Shown here piece by piece: positions 36,760-45,689 of a stretch of 64,000 nt of DNA. The notes under the pieces were generated by a model. It ran no database searches, was not told where the DNA came from, and worked only from the letters and a program-made list of their open reading frames with translations. The DNA comes from Sphingobacterium sp. GVS05A. GTDB taxonomy: Bacteria > Bacteroidota > Bacteroidia > Sphingobacteriales > Sphingobacteriaceae. The translations under genes and the position numbers were made by a program. Where the stretch lies: the NCBI RefSeq assembly GCF_019969845.1, contig NZ_JAHXYR010000005.1, positions 124,001 to 188,000 on the forward strand, written 5' to 3'. Each line of letters opens with the position of its first letter. Within the stretch, counting starts at the first letter, position 1.

Positions 36760-37584
36760 TTAAATAAAAATCCACTTGATCTCATCCCGTTCAAGGGCTG
36801 CTATTTTGGAAAAGAACACTTTGGGTGTAAAGCCTGTTAATTTTTTAAAATCCCGGATCATGTGCGATTGATCAAAATAATCGACATAATAGGATCGGCC
36901 TCTGTTGTTTTTATCGTCTAGCTGGCTTTGAATGGCTGCCCGGAACCGGACTATTTTTTTGAATTGTGATGGGCTTTTACAGATATGCTGATCAAAATGC
37001 TTATTGATCGTTGTCCGTGATCGCCCGATTTTACGCGACAATGTCGTCATGGACTGATTGAGGTTGTCGGTGTCGAGCATTTCGCGGAGCACATTCTCCA
37101 ACAGCAGATCTTCAAATGGGCGGAGTTTTGAGATCCAATAGGCTTCCAGGGCTTTGATTCGCTCCTGATGATCGGCGATGGCGAGAATGGCGGACATGGC
37201 CTCTTTATAATCGGCGTGGGGATTAAAATCGGCGAATGTTCCACTGTTGTAATGCTGAAGGTCATGCGTGATAAAAGCATTTAAGCCCAGCGGCTTGAAG
37301 TATGTCGTGATTTCATTTATTTTCCCATCGTAGCTGATCAGGACGGGTTGATTAAAGTCGCAGACAAGGTTGGTCTCAATGGGGGCGGAGGGACAATATG
37401 TTGTGATGATTTTGTCGGGACTGACGAAGGTGCTGGTCTGCGCGCTGATGGTGACAATGCAGTAGATACTGGGAAAGGTAAAATAGGTAACGGGCTTCTC
37501 GTGTGCGGTCTTCTCCAGGATGTAGAAGCATTCAATATAACGATTCAAGACGGGGCTCTCGGGCCGATAGATTTTTATAATCAT
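36760..37584 (-). CDS. AraC family transcriptional regulator, DUF6597 type
   Basis: A 274-residue regulator. An N-terminal DUF6597-like sensing domain (about 1-140, starting KIYRPESPVLNRYIECFYILE) is joined to a C-terminal AraC double helix-turn-helix (about 165-260) containing RKIGRSRTTINKHFDQHICKSP and DQSHMIRDFKKLTGFTPKVF. It probably acts as an activator. It lies 63 bp ahead of the serine hydrolase on the same strand and may control it. It resembles the AraC at 57072 in domain plan. Confidence 0.9.
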   Translation of the reverse strand: MIIKIYRPESPVLNRYIECFYILEKTAHEKPVTYFTFPSIYCIVTISAQTSTFVSPDKIITTYCPSAPIETNLVCDFNQPVLISYDGKINEITTYFKPLGLNAFITHDLQHYNSGTFADFNPHADYKEAMSAILAIADHQERIKALEAYWISKLRPFEDLLLENVLREMLDTDNLNQSMTTLSRKIGRSRTTINKHFDQHICKSPSQFKKIVRFRAAIQSQLDDKNNRGRSYYVDYFDQSHMIRDFKKLTGFTPKVFFSKIAALERDEIKWIFI

Positions 37585-37775
37585 TTTTTATACAGCTGTT
37601 TTTTAACCTTCTTCATGGTTAAAGGTCGTCCGATGATTTTTTTAATTGGTATTCGAACGAGGCCTTAAGTTACACTTTTAATCGGTGGGACAAGCTAAGA
37701 AATCAACGGTATTTGTGAAAATTTCGGCCAGTTGAATAGCAAAGAACGAAGTGATGGCGATACCTTGTCAGTGCT

Positions 37776-37828
37776 AAAAAAGAATTGGCGATAACGCGCG
37801 TCTAGCCTAGATGCGCGTTATCGCCAAT
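37776..37828 (-). terminator. Terminator of the SusD-less TonB receptor operon
   Basis: A perfect 16-bp stem (37784-37799 with 37813-37828, core GGCGATAACGCGC) is followed on the minus strand by TTCTTTTTT. It lies 18 bp after the last lipoprotein stop. Confidence 0.9.
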
Positions 37829-37846
37829 GATTACCTTTGGATCCCG

Positions 37847-38638
37847 TTAATCCAAATAGAAGAAAAGTCGGCTGAATGTTTGATTGGGCACGTGGGGCGC
37901 AATAAAATAGGGCTGAACTTTCCCCTTATCGTTCAATTTTGGGAAAAAGAATCCCTCAGCACCGAGCTTGCTTTTTGTTTCATCGCCTTCAAAAGCCCAT
38001 TCATCTGTATTAGCTTTTGTGAAATGAACTGTAGCACTTCTCAAATCGACATCTTTGTCAAAATCCTTGAGTGGCAGATAATCGACATAGACCCATCTTC
38101 CGGGAAGCACATTTTTTGCAATGTACTCTTTACGGACATCGCCCGAAGTTGCATTGACCTTTTGTAAAGAAATATCAATCGGGAAATCTATGCTTTTATC
38201 ATAAATGTAAAAGCCTAATTTATTAACATTGGGGTCCGCAGTGGGAGGGGCCACTGCTTGTACCTTTCCATCAAAATAGAGGTAATTGAAATTTACTTTG
38301 ATGGTGTTTTCGGGCAATTCAGCACTATAGACCACTTTTTTTGTCACCGTGTCGGTTAAAGTAACAAATCTCTTTTTGGGTATTTTGTAGCTATAAGCAG
38401 TAGCAAAATGGATATTGCTCTGGGGTTGGATGATAAAATCACCATTTTTATGATCAAAAACGGTGGTATCAATCGCGATCACTAAAGGGTGCTCACCGCC
38501 ATTATAACCATTGATCAGAATATGCATCGCACGTTCTACCTCAATAGTGTCTTTGTTGCAGGCGCTGAAAAAGAAGGAAATGCTGATCAGCAGGACCGTA
38601 ATAGGTTGGAAAAATGTCTTTGTCAATAAATTTTTCAT
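37847..38638 (-). CDS. Lipoprotein paralogue 2 of a TonB receptor locus, unknown function
   Basis: A 263-residue protein with lipoprotein signal (lipobox FSAC, about residue 27). I do not recognise a domain family. It shares a layout with the gene just upstream: an early GYN motif (ILINGYNGGEHPL), a central YFDGKV, and a beta-rich composition with aligned spacing. The two therefore look like old tandem duplicates. The gene is 3 nt behind its paralogue and is the last in a sigma/FecR/TonB-receptor operon, ending at a strong terminator. A surface-exposed ligand-binding lipoprotein is a reasonable inference, in the place where SusD normally sits. Confidence 0.75.
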   Translation of the reverse strand: MKNLLTKTFFQPITVLLISISFFFSACNKDTIEVERAMHILINGYNGGEHPLVIAIDTTVFDHKNGDFIIQPQSNIHFATAYSYKIPKKRFVTLTDTVTKKVVYSAELPENTIKVNFNYLYFDGKVQAVAPPTADPNVNKLGFYIYDKSIDFPIDISLQKVNATSGDVRKEYIAKNVLPGRWVYVDYLPLKDFDKDVDLRSATVHFTKANTDEWAFEGDETKSKLGAEGFFFPKLNDKGKVQPYFIAPHVPNQTFSRLFFYLD

Positions 38639-38641
38639 AAA

Positions 38642-39445
38642 TTATAATTCTAAAACCTTATTAAACCGTATAATATTATTAAGCGGAGCCTCGTTGATGA
38701 TAAACAGCTTGGAAATGGCTTTTGTGGGCGAGGGTACAGGTGCACCCGAGGTCAGCAGGCTAAATTCAAATGGAGATCCTTCTGTATAGGGGATGTTTGT
38801 CCCAGCTTTATAAATATAGGCCCGAAATAATACCGACGTTTTTTCCCCTTTGTAATCCTGTATTCCTAACGGAAATGGGTCAAAAGTAATGGGCTGGGAG
38901 AATTCATTGGGTTTTAAGTTTTTGATCCGGATGACCTCTTCAAACACTTTGGGCGTAAAATAGTATTTCCCAAATACAATATCCACGGGTTCACTGTAAT
39001 TTAAAATATTGGACTGGAGCATATAAATTAATTGCACTTTGCCCTCCACTGGTGCCGGAAGCGTTGGAAAATCTGCCACTTTTCCGTCCATGTAGATAAT
39101 ATTGAGATTTGTCGTGACCGCCGTATCGTTGGCCCTGATTTCCCTTTCCAAAAGAATTTTATCGGTCGCTTTGGACTTCATGGTAAATTTTAAGTGCTGC
39201 TTGCCAGGGTCATTGAAATTATAGTTCGCCCCAAAAGCGATTTTGCTAAAGGCCGGAGTCACTGTCGCGCTAAATGTATCCAATTGAAGAATAAGTTCCT
39301 CATTGCTGTTATTGTAACCGCTTAAATTGATCATATGTACATTGGAATGATACAGCAGATCGTCTCCGCCTTTGTTGCATGACAGGAGGGTGAAGAGCAG
39401 AAAAAAGGAGATCGCCGTGGCTGTTAAGATTATTTTTGTTTTCAT
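38642..39445 (-). CDS. Lipoprotein paralogue 1 of a TonB receptor locus, unknown function
   Basis: A 267-residue protein with a lipoprotein signal (lipobox LLSC, about residue 23). Early SGYNNSNEEL and central YMDGKV match the paralogue downstream, and the predicted secondary structure is mostly beta. No SusD-like TPR helices are present. It starts 10 nt after the TonB receptor stop, which puts it in the same transcript. It may be a surface receptor that hands a ligand to the transporter; the ligand is unknown. Confidence 0.75.
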   Translation of the reverse strand: MKTKIILTATAISFFLLFTLLSCNKGGDDLLYHSNVHMINLSGYNNSNEELILQLDTFSATVTPAFSKIAFGANYNFNDPGKQHLKFTMKSKATDKILLEREIRANDTAVTTNLNIIYMDGKVADFPTLPAPVEGKVQLIYMLQSNILNYSEPVDIVFGKYYFTPKVFEEVIRIKNLKPNEFSQPITFDPFPLGIQDYKGEKTSVLFRAYIYKAGTNIPYTEGSPFEFSLLTSGAPVPSPTKAISKLFIINEAPLNNIIRFNKVLEL

Positions 39446-39455
39446 AACGGTTGAT

Positions 39456-42400
39456 TTAAAATGTATATCCGATGGATAGGCTAAAGGAGCTGCCCACTTT
39501 CCGGTTGAAGGTTTCTTTGTCGCCTACGCGTGTCTTTTTGGTTCCATCCTCGGAGGTCTCGTAGTAACCTTCCTCATATTTTTGGGAAAAGCCAAACTTC
39601 CATTCGTAGATCTCATCCCACTCTTGGGTCGGCCACTCGGAGTTTGATAAGCCTTTCCATCGATCTTGCACTTTGAACGTTTCGGGTCTGTTCACATAAA
39701 AACGGAATGGACTGTTCAACAGATTGCTCAGGTTCAGTTTGAGGTCCAGATTCTTGTTTTTCAATAATTTGTAGCTCAGCTGTGCATCTAGCTGATTCCG
39801 GGGGCGCTCGTATTCGATCAGGTCTTCGCTCATGGCAGTCATAAAGGTTTTGTATCCCATATGGTTGAAGGCCACGTTAGCACCTAAGCGGTCTCCGGCA
39901 TATTGTAATGCCGCATTATAGACTACAGGTATCTGTCCATAGAGCGGACGCTTACTTTTCAGGAATTGTTTTTCCCGGTATTCAAAGGTATTTCCATATT
40001 TATCGGTGCCGATGCCCTTGGACCGGAATTCGGCCGATTGTACTTCTGAGTTTTGAAGCGTGACGTTTCCGCTGAAATTAAAATTTTCAAGTAGGGAGCC
40101 CGGTAGCATAAATCCTAAGTTTTTGCGGATATCAAATTCCAGTCCCTTTATTTTGGCCCATTCCGAGTTATTGGTGGTTACATAGATGCGGTGTGAGGAA
40201 TCCATCATCTGTTGGTACAACTCGATCGGGTTTTGGAAATATTTATAGAAAAATCCAATTGAAATGACTTCTGCAATGGAAGGATACCATTCCAAACGCA
40301 TATCATAGTGGTTAATTACAGTAGATAGGACGCCTTCATTTCGACGGTAAGCTCCGCCCAGTGCCGGATCCTGACGCACCATTCTGGAGTTTTCAATCAA
40401 TGCAGGACGGACCACCGACTGCGAATAGGCCATCCGGATATTGAAATCCTGTAATGGCGTCAATGTCAGGCTCGCCGATGGAAGATAGCGCCAGGTTTTC
40501 TCTTCGGTTTCGGGATCTGCCGTCATGCCCACCAATTTTCCGGTCGCTGGATCGACAAAGCGTTGTTTCTGCATGGCAATGGTGCGTGCATCCATTTGCA
40601 GGTCATTATCGCCGTTTTGCAAACTTTTATACTTGAAGTATTCGGCACGTAATCCCCAGGTCAGTCGAATCCAGGAATTGAACCTGTTGTCTAGCATTCC
40701 ATAGACAGCCTGGTTGATATTTTTCCCTTCATAGGCACTGACGGAGAACGCGGCTGGATAATAAAACATCCCATGCAAAGGATCCTGGAACTCCAGGTAT
40801 TTAGACCAGGTATTTACAGGGGTGAAGGTATTGGCTCCGACCGAAACGATCGGCAGGGAGACCCATTCGAAAAGTCCATGCCGATCCATAAACTGATAGC
40901 CGGCTTTCAGGGTTTGCTTTTGACCGAACCAATTCGTCTGGTAGCTCAATGCGCCCTCGGCAATTTTATTGGTCTCCGTATAATGGTATTCGGAACGTGT
41001 AAACGTCCCGTCTCCGGCATTGGCATAGTGCGAAGGGACGACATTGTAAATGGTGTCATTCAGAGTGCCGATCGGGGCGATCCAGGCTTCGGTGGCATCT
41101 TTCTCCAGGTTGTTCAGGCGATTGCGGGCTACATTCCATTCGAGCTTAAAATTGCCGAAGCGATGTTCTCCGTCCAACCTATTCTGGAGCATATTGATAA
41201 ATTTGGGGCGGTCATACTCCCGGATGGCAGGTCTCGAATCGTGACCAATATCATTTCCCCAGCCCTGGATCACTGAAAACTGGTTGTTGAACATGCGGGA
41301 ATAAAAGTTGCGGGAGGTTATTTTGTGATTTTTGCTGTTCCAGCCCAGGTTGATCAATCCGCTTAAGCTCGAATTAAAGTTGTACTGCATGGAGGTCGTC
41401 GGATGGATTTCTTTTCCAGTGCTGATATCGTAGGTTGTCCCCTCGACTTTCTGCCAATTGCCGCGTTCAAAATTGGAGATGTTATCAATAGACTGTTCAT
41501 TTCGATAGCTGAGCGAGCCTACAAATCCAAAGATACCTTTCATTGTATTGTAACTCCGCCCCAGGCTGAACTGATAGTTTTGCCCGGGTAGGGCGGTATA
41601 TTTTCGCGTACCCAAACGTTCTAATCCGCCGATGCGTTTGTTCTGTGCAGCGATCATTTCGGGTGTAAAAGGCGTCACGCCTTCAGGCACCGGTTTATAA
41701 GGGTTGGCGGGATCATAATTGATGCCGTTGAACACGGTTAAATCCCTTGGGAAATTGCCCCGCGTGCCATCGTCAAATGCCAGGTAGTCCCAGCTGCCAC
41801 GGCCGTAGCCCAGAAAATCTTTGCCCGTTGACCCATTGATATACTTGCTTCCCACCGAAAAGGAAGTGAAGTTTTTGACTGGAATGGCCAGGGTATTGAT
41901 CTGGACCAGTCCACCACCAAAACCAAAGCTCAGATCTGGCGATGAAGTCTTGTGGATAACGACATTGTCGATCAGGTTGCTCGGTACAATATCAAATTCG
42001 AAGTCCCGTACCTGCACGTCGGTACTCGGGAGGGTGGCTCCATCCATCATGGCCAGGTTATACCGTTCGGCAATACCCCGGATAACGACACGACGGTTGT
42101 CATTGGTACTGACACCAGAGATGCGTTTTAAGGTCTCACCAACGTTTTTGTCCGGCAAAACGGCTATTTGCTCGCGACTGATTCCGTTGGAGATCGTCGC
42201 TGCATTTTTTTGTTTGGTATATAAGGAAGCAATACTTTCCTGTTTATAACTTCCCGTGACAACGACCTGCTCCAAGCTTTTGATCACATTCTTTAAAACG
42301 ACGCTTAGGTTGGTCTGCTTCCCGGCATGGACAACGATGTCGGTGATCCTTTTTGTCTGATGGGAAATGTAGCTGACTTCAATCGTATAGGTTCCGGCGG

Positions 42401-42911
42401 GGATATTCAACGTATAGCTTCCATCGGCTTTACTTTTTAAAGACTGGCTAGTTTGGAGCACAGTGATACTCGCATCTGCGAGCGCTTCACCATTTTCGTT
42501 TGTGATCCTTCCGCTGATATTTCCCTGTTGTTGCGTTCCGATTTTGTCTGTGCTCCGGGATAGTGAAACGGGGATAACGGCTGTTTTCTTTGCCGAAACG
42601 ATCACGGATTGGTCCTTCAGTACAAAGGTCAGCGGTTGGTTTTTGAAAATTTCTGCCAATACACTATTTATATCAGTGTTGCGGGTTTCTATCGTGACCG
42701 GTCTGGACATTTTAAGAAGGCTGCCTTCTACTAAAAATCCATAACCTGTCTGCGTACTTATTTTTTTGAATACTTTGGCCAGAGAGCTTTTCTTCTCGGA
42801 GAGACTGATGTTTTGTCCTATCGCCCCAAAGCTAATCTGTAGCATGCCAAAAAGCGTCATGAAGGTGGTTAACTTCATTTTCAATAGTATTTTTGTATTT
42901 TTTTTATACAT
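39456..42911 (-). CDS. TonB-dependent outer membrane receptor with STN domain (not paired with SusD)
   Basis: A 1151-residue receptor. After a signal (MKLTTFMTLFGMLQ begins at residue 12) come the STN domain (about 33-107), a carboxypeptidase-regulatory-like domain (about 130-210, GNISGRITNENGEALADASI), the LEQVVVTGSYKQES box, a plug containing VLPDKNVGETLKRISGV and RVVIRGI, and a barrel ending in FSLSIGYTF. The box and plug are of the general TonB-receptor kind, with ITHKTSSPDLSF-like VVIHKTSSPDLSFGFGGG, rather than of SusC. STN plus adjacent FecR and sigma factor implies cell-surface signalling. Two paralogous lipoproteins follow in place of SusD. The cargo is unknown. Confidence 0.92.
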   Translation of the reverse strand: MYKKNTKILLKMKLTTFMTLFGMLQISFGAIGQNISLSEKKSSLAKVFKKISTQTGYGFLVEGSLLKMSRPVTIETRNTDINSVLAEIFKNQPLTFVLKDQSVIVSAKKTAVIPVSLSRSTDKIGTQQQGNISGRITNENGEALADASITVLQTSQSLKSKADGSYTLNIPAGTYTIEVSYISHQTKRITDIVVHAGKQTNLSVVLKNVIKSLEQVVVTGSYKQESIASLYTKQKNAATISNGISREQIAVLPDKNVGETLKRISGVSTNDNRRVVIRGIAERYNLAMMDGATLPSTDVQVRDFEFDIVPSNLIDNVVIHKTSSPDLSFGFGGGLVQINTLAIPVKNFTSFSVGSKYINGSTGKDFLGYGRGSWDYLAFDDGTRGNFPRDLTVFNGINYDPANPYKPVPEGVTPFTPEMIAAQNKRIGGLERLGTRKYTALPGQNYQFSLGRSYNTMKGIFGFVGSLSYRNEQSIDNISNFERGNWQKVEGTTYDISTGKEIHPTTSMQYNFNSSLSGLINLGWNSKNHKITSRNFYSRMFNNQFSVIQGWGNDIGHDSRPAIREYDRPKFINMLQNRLDGEHRFGNFKLEWNVARNRLNNLEKDATEAWIAPIGTLNDTIYNVVPSHYANAGDGTFTRSEYHYTETNKIAEGALSYQTNWFGQKQTLKAGYQFMDRHGLFEWVSLPIVSVGANTFTPVNTWSKYLEFQDPLHGMFYYPAAFSVSAYEGKNINQAVYGMLDNRFNSWIRLTWGLRAEYFKYKSLQNGDNDLQMDARTIAMQKQRFVDPATGKLVGMTADPETEEKTWRYLPSASLTLTPLQDFNIRMAYSQSVVRPALIENSRMVRQDPALGGAYRRNEGVLSTVINHYDMRLEWYPSIAEVISIGFFYKYFQNPIELYQQMMDSSHRIYVTTNNSEWAKIKGLEFDIRKNLGFMLPGSLLENFNFSGNVTLQNSEVQSAEFRSKGIGTDKYGNTFEYREKQFLKSKRPLYGQIPVVYNAALQYAGDRLGANVAFNHMGYKTFMTAMSEDLIEYERPRNQLDAQLSYKLLKNKNLDLKLNLSNLLNSPFRFYVNRPETFKVQDRWKGLSNSEWPTQEWDEIYEWKFGFSQKYEEGYYETSEDGTKKTRVGDKETFNRKVGSSFSLSIGYTF

Positions 42912-43030
42912 TTGTTAAGCTGAAATATGTGTTAAATCGGATCGAGAAATTCATTTGCCTATTCCGGCTATAGGCCAGTAGTGTTACGACCACTATTGGC
43001 TTTTTTTGGAATTAGACATTAGGTTGTGTG

Positions 43031-44197
43031 TTATTTTGTTTCTACAATAAGCCTCCTTCCTTGCATCCCTACCTGAATGCTTTTAAACGTTTTTAATAGA
43101 TTCAATACTTTTTCAAAAGGCCAGGACCGCGGTATTCTTCCCGTAAAGGTTTCATTTGTTGCGGTACCATTATAGTGGATGTCCACATTATACCAACGCC
43201 CCAGTTCGTCGATAACGCTGCCGATATCAGCATCCGTAAAGTCAAAATAGCCCTCTTTCCAGGCGATTACTTCAGCGGGATCTACATTTTTTACGGACAT
43301 CGAATGTGCGGCTACAATGCCTTGTTCACCAGGCTTGAGAATAATGCGCTGATGGCTATTGGTCAGGGCGATGGAGCCGCTTAAGAGGGTTGTTTTGGCA
43401 CTAGATTTGGCGTTGTAGGTATTGACGTTAAAGTGTGTGCCTAGCACTTCGATCAGTTGATTTTCAGACTTCACGCGGAAAGGCATGGCAGCGTTGTGCG
43501 CCACCTCAAAGTACACTTCGCCCGTGATCGTCACTTCTCGGGAAGAACCCTGGAAGGCTGAGGGGTAGGTGATCGAAGATTGTGCATTCAACCAGACGTG
43601 GGTACCGTCAGCTAAGGTCAGCTGGTATCTGCCACCCCGCGGGGTAGAAAGTGTATTGGAATGCACCTTGCTGACCTTTTTGCTGGCTGTATAAACTAGA
43701 TTGCCCGGTTTCAGTTTGTTGATATGAATGTTACCTTCGGCGCTGAGCTCTCCGTTTTTGGAGTCATCCAACAGGATCTTTTCACCATTACCGAGTGTTA
43801 AAGTGGCTTGATCCGTTCCGGGATTGATGGTGCTGCTCTGCTTTTCTGCACTGCTGGGCAGCTTGTCAGCCTGCTTCTGGAAGATGTAAAATGAGACTGC
43901 AGAAAGGAGAACTAAGGATGCGGCAGCTTGCCATAGCCTATTACCCGGATTCAGGAAAAATCGCTTTTTGGACATTTCTGCTACGGGGGCTGTCTCCAGA
44001 TCAATCTGGTCGAAGATCTTTTCCTCCAGTTGTTTTTTTCTGACCGCACGCTCTTCGGAGCTTAAACTATTGATGAGATCTGGATTAGCTTCAAATGAAG
44101 CGTACCAATCTTCAAGCAGCAGCAGCTCCTCTTCGGTTATTGTTCCTGCTTCGTACTTAGCGAGTATATCGAGTATCTGTTGATTTTGATCGTCCAT
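43031..44197 (-). CDS. FecR family anti-sigma regulator
   Basis: A 388-residue single-pass membrane protein. The N-terminal cytoplasmic part contains a run of acid residues (EEELLLLEDWYASFE), the membrane helix is at about 89-108 (LWQAAASLVLLSAVSFYIF), and the periplasmic FecR domain has TPRGGRYQLTLADGTHVWLN and EVYFEVAHNAAMPF. The DUF4974 tail (GYFDFTDADIGSVIDELGRWYNV) is complete. It lies between its sigma factor and the STN receptor and should transmit the ligand signal from the outer membrane. Confidence 0.94.
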   Translation of the reverse strand: MDDQNQQILDILAKYEAGTITEEELLLLEDWYASFEANPDLINSLSSEERAVRKKQLEEKIFDQIDLETAPVAEMSKKRFFLNPGNRLWQAAASLVLLSAVSFYIFQKQADKLPSSAEKQSSTINPGTDQATLTLGNGEKILLDDSKNGELSAEGNIHINKLKPGNLVYTASKKVSKVHSNTLSTPRGGRYQLTLADGTHVWLNAQSSITYPSAFQGSSREVTITGEVYFEVAHNAAMPFRVKSENQLIEVLGTHFNVNTYNAKSSAKTTLLSGSIALTNSHQRIILKPGEQGIVAAHSMSVKNVDPAEVIAWKEGYFDFTDADIGSVIDELGRWYNVDIHYNGTATNETFTGRIPRSWPFEKVLNLLKTFKSIQVGMQGRRLIVETK

Positions 44198-44272
44198 TTC
44201 CTTTGCTTTATACTAACTAGTACCCTAAGTATTCAAAAGCGGGAACAGGAATTTCAAAAAAAATGATTTTAC

Positions 44273-44881
44273 TTAATTTTTGTGCATATACAACAGCAGC
44301 ACCAGATAGAAAATATCCATTTGATGTTCTTTGATTTCGCTGCGCATGATATTCATGGATTTCGTAATGTGCTTACGGACCATAGCCACAGAAATGTTCA
44401 ATTGGTCGGCAATATCCTGATTTGAACGTTTTTCGAAACGACTCAATAGAAAAACCTCTTTGCAGGTGGCTGGCATTTTTTCGGTGATCTGAAAAATCTC
44501 GGCATGGATTTGTTTCGCCTCGAGGATATTGTCGGGCTGAATAGGAGCGGTATACCCGCTGTAGGCTACTGTTTCGATATATTTATCCTGGATCTTTTGC
44601 GCCCGATAGGTTTTAAAGACCTGAAATTTAATCGCTGTTTTTAAGTAAGCCGAAAGGGAATGGCTGAGTTGGATTTCCTTCCGCCGTAAATAAAAATTGA
44701 CAAAAACATCCTGAACGATTTCCTCTGCCATAGCAAGGGAGAGCATCCTTTTCCCGGCGAGATTGATCAAAGGTTCCCAATAGCGGTTATAGAGTTCGGA
44801 AAAAGCAGCTTTGTTGTCTTGCGATTGGACCAAATCGAGCAGTTCCTGATCTGTAAGCGCTGTAAATTCATAATTAGCCAT
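44273..44881 (-). CDS. ECF-type RNA polymerase sigma factor
   Basis: A 202-residue sigma-70 family protein. Region 2 is SLAMAEEIVQDVFVNFY (about 47-63) and region 4 carries KEVFLLSRFEKRSNQDIADQLNISVAMVRKHITKSMNIM (about 141-180). It is the first gene of the minus-strand operon, 75 bp before FecR. It should be held by FecR and drive the TonB receptor and the two lipoproteins. A -7 box lies 17 nt before its start. Confidence 0.93.
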   Translation of the reverse strand: MANYEFTALTDQELLDLVQSQDNKAAFSELYNRYWEPLINLAGKRMLSLAMAEEIVQDVFVNFYLRRKEIQLSHSLSAYLKTAIKFQVFKTYRAQKIQDKYIETVAYSGYTAPIQPDNILEAKQIHAEIFQITEKMPATCKEVFLLSRFEKRSNQDIADQLNISVAMVRKHITKSMNIMRSEIKEHQMDIFYLVLLLYMHKN

Positions 44882-44898
44882 GATAATTAAGCAAAGAC

Positions 44899-44906
44899 CA
44901 AATATA
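44899..44906 (-). promoter_or_regulatory. Putative -7 element for the sigma/FecR/TonB operon
   Basis: The minus strand reads TATATTTG, a perfect TAnnTTTG match 17 nt before the sigma ATG. No -33 TTTG is evident. Confidence 0.4.
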
Positions 44907-45019
44907 GATAGGCAATTATACCTCTGCGTTTTACGAATATTAATAAATTATTAATATTCATTTGGTCTGTTGGAGCACTGGAGCACTATCATTTTTTTAT
45001 TCTTTACTTTTGACTATTG

Positions 45020-45049
45020 TTGTTTAATGGTCAAAAATTTTTATATTTG
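45020..45049 (+). promoter_or_regulatory. Promoter of a small monocistronic gene
   Basis: TTG (45020-45022) is followed after 19 nt by TATATTTG (45042-45049). It implies a leader of about 80-90 nt before the ATG at 45140. Confidence 0.5.
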
Positions 45050-45139
45050 TTACGCTAAATAACGAGATACAGCCTAAGCTGATCGGGACAATCGGTGTGG
45101 AGCTATGAATTTCGTCATGGACAAAATATACAGGGAAAA

Positions 45140-45376
45140 ATGAAATATTACTTATTAACCTTTGCTGTTTCGGCCCAAGTGTTGGCCAAACGTGCCGATC
45201 TAATAACCTATCTCAGTCGGCATATTGCTGATCTAAAATATATTTCGGCAGACTTGCAGGATAAACTATGTACAATTACGGTGCGCACCTTAAAACGTGA
45301 TGAAGCCGCTATTCTTAATCTTATTGCAATCAGAGGGTTTAATGCTGCATTTTTATCGGCAACAGAAAGCGCATAA
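45140..45376 (+). CDS. Small hypothetical protein with its own promoter and terminator
   Basis: A 78-residue frame from ATG 45140; the in-frame upstream ATG at 45104 is possible but less well placed. It begins MKYYLLTFAVSAQVL and continues with a leucine- and charge-rich body (YLSRHIADLKYISADLQDKL, then TVRTLKRDEAAILNLI). There is no clear signal cleavage site, and no family is recognised. A consensus promoter upstream and a hairpin with T-run 35 nt behind the stop make it a likely real single-gene transcript. Confidence 0.5.
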   Translation: MKYYLLTFAVSAQVLAKRADLITYLSRHIADLKYISADLQDKLCTITVRTLKRDEAAILNLIAIRGFNAAFLSATESA

Positions 45377-45411
45377 AGCGAGCTTTGATTTAGGGGCGCC
45401 CAACATTTCAT

Positions 45412-45439
45412 AGCGCCTGCATGAATTTGGCGCTTTTTT
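45412..45439 (+). terminator. Intrinsic terminator of the small gene
   Basis: AGCGCC (45412-45417) pairs with GGCGCT (45429-45434), followed by five further T residues. It lies 36 nt after the stop at 45376. Confidence 0.65.
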
Positions 45440-45612
45440 GCTTGCCAGCATGGACGATCGGGATCCCGGCAGATCGCCGAGCCAACCAGTATGATGATCG
45501 ACAATATTTGATCCTGGAAATGAATTGATCCTTGCTTACTGTTTTACAGGGATCAATTCTATTCGTATTACAGACTGAAAAATTGCGAAGCCTTTCCTGT
45601 TAAAATAGTATG

Positions 45613-45636
45613 AATATAGTTTTAAATTACTATATT
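45613..45636. repeat. Perfect dyad AATATAGT-N8-ACTATATT upstream of a sigma gene
   Basis: Two 8-bp arms separated by 8 nt (TTTAAATT) make an AT-only-type inverted repeat 54 nt before the sigma factor start. It may be a regulator site. The rest of the gap 45377-45689 holds the small gene's terminator and otherwise nothing coding. Confidence 0.4.
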
Positions 45637-45689
45637 AACCGCCGGAAGTAATCGATTTTAACCAGTTCAGTTTCATGCCGTCGAACCTA

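Noticed and set aside
37847..39445. The two lipoproteins as SusD homologues
   Set aside because: They lack SusD TPR-like helices and the C-terminal RagB/SusD signature; they are also half the usual SusD length.
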